Source: JAENVT01 sp963805445
GTDB lineage: Bacteria; Actinomycetota; Acidimicrobiia; Acidimicrobiales; Ilumatobacteraceae
DNA: 64,000 nt
Reading direction: 5' to 3'
NCBI GenBank assembly: GCA_963805445.1
Contig: CAWDUI010000003.1
Location: forward strand, 186,001 to 250,000
In this document: piece by piece, positions 63,028-64,000 of the stretch
Position numbering within the stretch: position 1 is the first letter of the stretch
Layout of the letters: every line of letters starts with the position of its first letter
Translations under genes and position numbers: made by a program
Notes under the pieces: model-generated
Database searches by the model: none
Told to the model about the DNA's origin: nothing
What the model saw: only the letters and a program-made list of their open reading frames with translations

Positions 63028-63430
63028 CAGTCTCGACGTCGGGTGGTCGCTCAGGCATCGTGGCCTTGTCGTGCAGGATGCGCTCGATGCGCTCGGCGGC
63101 GCGGATCGTCTCGTCGGGCCTGAACGACAGGATCGGGGTCTTCTTCGCGCGCACCTCCCGGCCGACGGACGACTGCAGTCGGACTCGATGACTGGCCAGT
63201 GCGGCCAGGATGTCGGCGTCGCCATCTTCGCCCAGCAACGAGTCGAAGTACACGATGGCCCGGTTCATCTCCGAGTCGACATCGATCGAGGTGATGGTCA
63301 CCATGTCGAGCCGCTCGTCGTCGATGCGCGTGAGCGCCTCGGCGATCACCTCGCGCAGCGACTGGTTCAACCGGGCCGTGCGCGGGTAGCGATGCTGGGT
63401 CGGTGCTGCCGCACGTCGCGGTCTGCTCAC
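63014..63430 (-). CDS. rbfA: Ribosome-binding factor A
   Basis: This 138-residue KH-fold protein is needed for 16S rRNA 5' end maturation and cold adaptation. Recognisable parts are RTARLNQSLREVIAEALTRI, DVDSEMNRAIVYFDSL and LRSSV-like RLQSSVGREVRAKKTPILSF. GTG 63430 overlaps the DUF503 stop (GTGA); a GTG at 63439 in the same frame is closer to AGAGGA. It lies in a coupled chain DUF503-rbfA-truB. Confidence 0.93.
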   Translation of the reverse strand: MSRPRRAAAPTQHRYPRTARLNQSLREVIAEALTRIDDERLDMVTITSIDVDSEMNRAIVYFDSLLGEDGDADILAALASHRVRLQSSVGREVRAKKTPILSFRPDETIRAAERIERILHDKATMPERPPDVETDGAT

Positions 63431-63711
63431 GACAACCACGTCCTCTCTTCGTCGAGCACCGAGATCTCGGGGAACGACCAGACGAACCGGCTGACCTGGT
63501 CGATCACATCGGTGGAGTGCTGCTGGCTGTTGCTGACTGCGGCGAAGCCGAGTCGGGCACGCTGCCAGAGGTTTTCGTCGCCCACCTCGGCCGCGGCGAC
63601 ATGGAAGCGGTGGCGCGCCCCGTCGACGATCGAGCGGATCACACCGCGCTTGTCCTTCAACGACTGGGCGTGGGTGATGTGCAGATCGACCTCCAGGGCC
63701 AGCACGAACAT
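63427..63711 (-). CDS. DUF503 (YlxP-like) protein
   Basis: The 94-residue protein matches the DUF503 family: MFVLALEVDLHITHAQSLKD, KRGVIRSIVDGARHRFHVAA and EVGDENLWQRARLGFAAVSN. Members sit in the infB-rbfA region of many Gram-positive genomes and may help ribosome maturation; the biochemical role is unproven. Its stop overlaps the rbfA start by 4 bases. Confidence 0.92.
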   Translation of the reverse strand: MFVLALEVDLHITHAQSLKDKRGVIRSIVDGARHRFHVAAAEVGDENLWQRARLGFAAVSNSQQHSTDVIDQVSRFVWSFPEISVLDEERTWLS

Positions 63712-63752
63712 GGCGCCCACCCTATCCACAACACCCCGGGTCGATCCCAGGG

Positions 63753-64000
63753 TCAGTCGAAGACCGGTCTTCCCCGGTTGGAGCGCTTGAGCTCGGCCAT
63801 ACCGCTGGTCGTGGCCACGATCTCCACGGCGTCCCACAACCTCAACGCCGCGTCACCACGCGGGATCGAGGCGATCACCGGCCCGAAGAAGCTGGACTCG
63901 TTGGCCTGCCCCGGATGAAAGGTGATGATCGGCGTTCCGACGTCCTTGCCGGTCCGTTCGAACGCAAGATCGGTGTCGGCCTCTGATGTACGCGTCGTGC
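63753..64000 (-). CDS. Mycothiol-dependent nitroreductase/DsbA-like protein, C-terminal part
   Basis: The gene continues beyond the right edge; 81 C-terminal residues are visible, ending RSNRGRPVFD. The stretch GTPIITFHPGQANESSFFGP, VIASIPRGDAALRLWD, SGMAELKRSN matches the C-terminus of Rv2466c-type DsbA-fold mycothiol-dependent reductases. The catalytic CxxC region lies outside the window. If correct, it supports an actinobacterial host, because mycothiol is restricted to that phylum. Confidence 0.72.
   Translation of the reverse strand, partial: TTRTSEADTDLAFERTGKDVGTPIITFHPGQANESSFFGPVIASIPRGDAALRLWDAVEIVATTSGMAELKRSNRGRPVFD

Noticed and set aside
1..64000. CRISPR arrays, insertion sequences, phage genes or integrases
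   Set aside because: No regularly spaced repeats, transposase motifs, integrase signatures or phage structural genes were found on either strand.

Overview
The window is high-GC actinobacterial DNA, most like Acidimicrobiia (Ilumatobacter-type). Support comes from a CarD regulator, a mycothiol-dependent nitroreductase relative at the right edge, riboflavin and lysine-pathway genes in actinobacterial order, and strong G/C bias at third codon positions. The class assignment is inference.

The minus strand carries a conserved housekeeping backbone, in its direction of transcription: DUF503, rbfA, truB, ribF (63.7-61.2 kb); rpsO, pnp, M16 peptidase, dapB (56.8-51.8 kb); dapA, rnj, a lipoprotein, ftsK (21.3-15.7 kb); rimO, pgsA, cinA and tRNA-Arg (14.0-10.9 kb). 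CarD, a P-type ATPase fused to a hemerythrin domain, an FAD oxidoreductase fused to an acetoacetate decarboxylase-like domain, a serine hydrolase and a cyclase-ATPase signalling protein fill 0.4-10.8 kb. Two accessory blocks interrupt the backbone: 21.4-51.8 kb between dapA and dapB, and 56.9-61.2 kb between rpsO and ribF.

The large block is the most interesting part. A GntR/FadR-type regulator at 24.2 kb heads an operon with overlapping stops and starts: cupin, hydantoinase A, hydantoinase B, Rieske oxygenase. Further along are VOC proteins, an exporter, an aldo/keto reductase, a complete BMP-type ABC importer, an amidohydrolase and a second Rieske oxygenase. Four copies of a palindrome built on GGTCTGAC (or its complement) lie upstream of the regulator, in the divergent VOC/importer promoter region, and between a VOC gene and the amidohydrolase. 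I read this as one regulon for uptake and breakdown of an N-containing, probably cyclic compound; the substrate is unknown. Next come a DUF4062-ATPase protein, a TetR/diiron oxygenase pair and a polar amino acid ABC importer.

A 51-base palindromic element (17-base arms, 17-base loop) occurs three times (22.1, 23.2 and 30.7 kb), each time at the 3' end of a gene. Two copies bracket a gene for an AbiEi-type winged helix joined to a DUF559-like nuclease domain.

The smaller block joins riboflavin synthase to an ABC importer, a chorismate mutase-VOC fusion and an NMT1/THI5-like binding protein, next to ribF.

Many genes are broken by single-base frameshifts while keeping intact motifs on both sides. 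Breaks cluster at 3.3-4.7, 34.9-37.8 and 40.2-45.8 kb, and long genes such as pnp have none. I treat most as sequence errors and give the span of the reconstructed gene.
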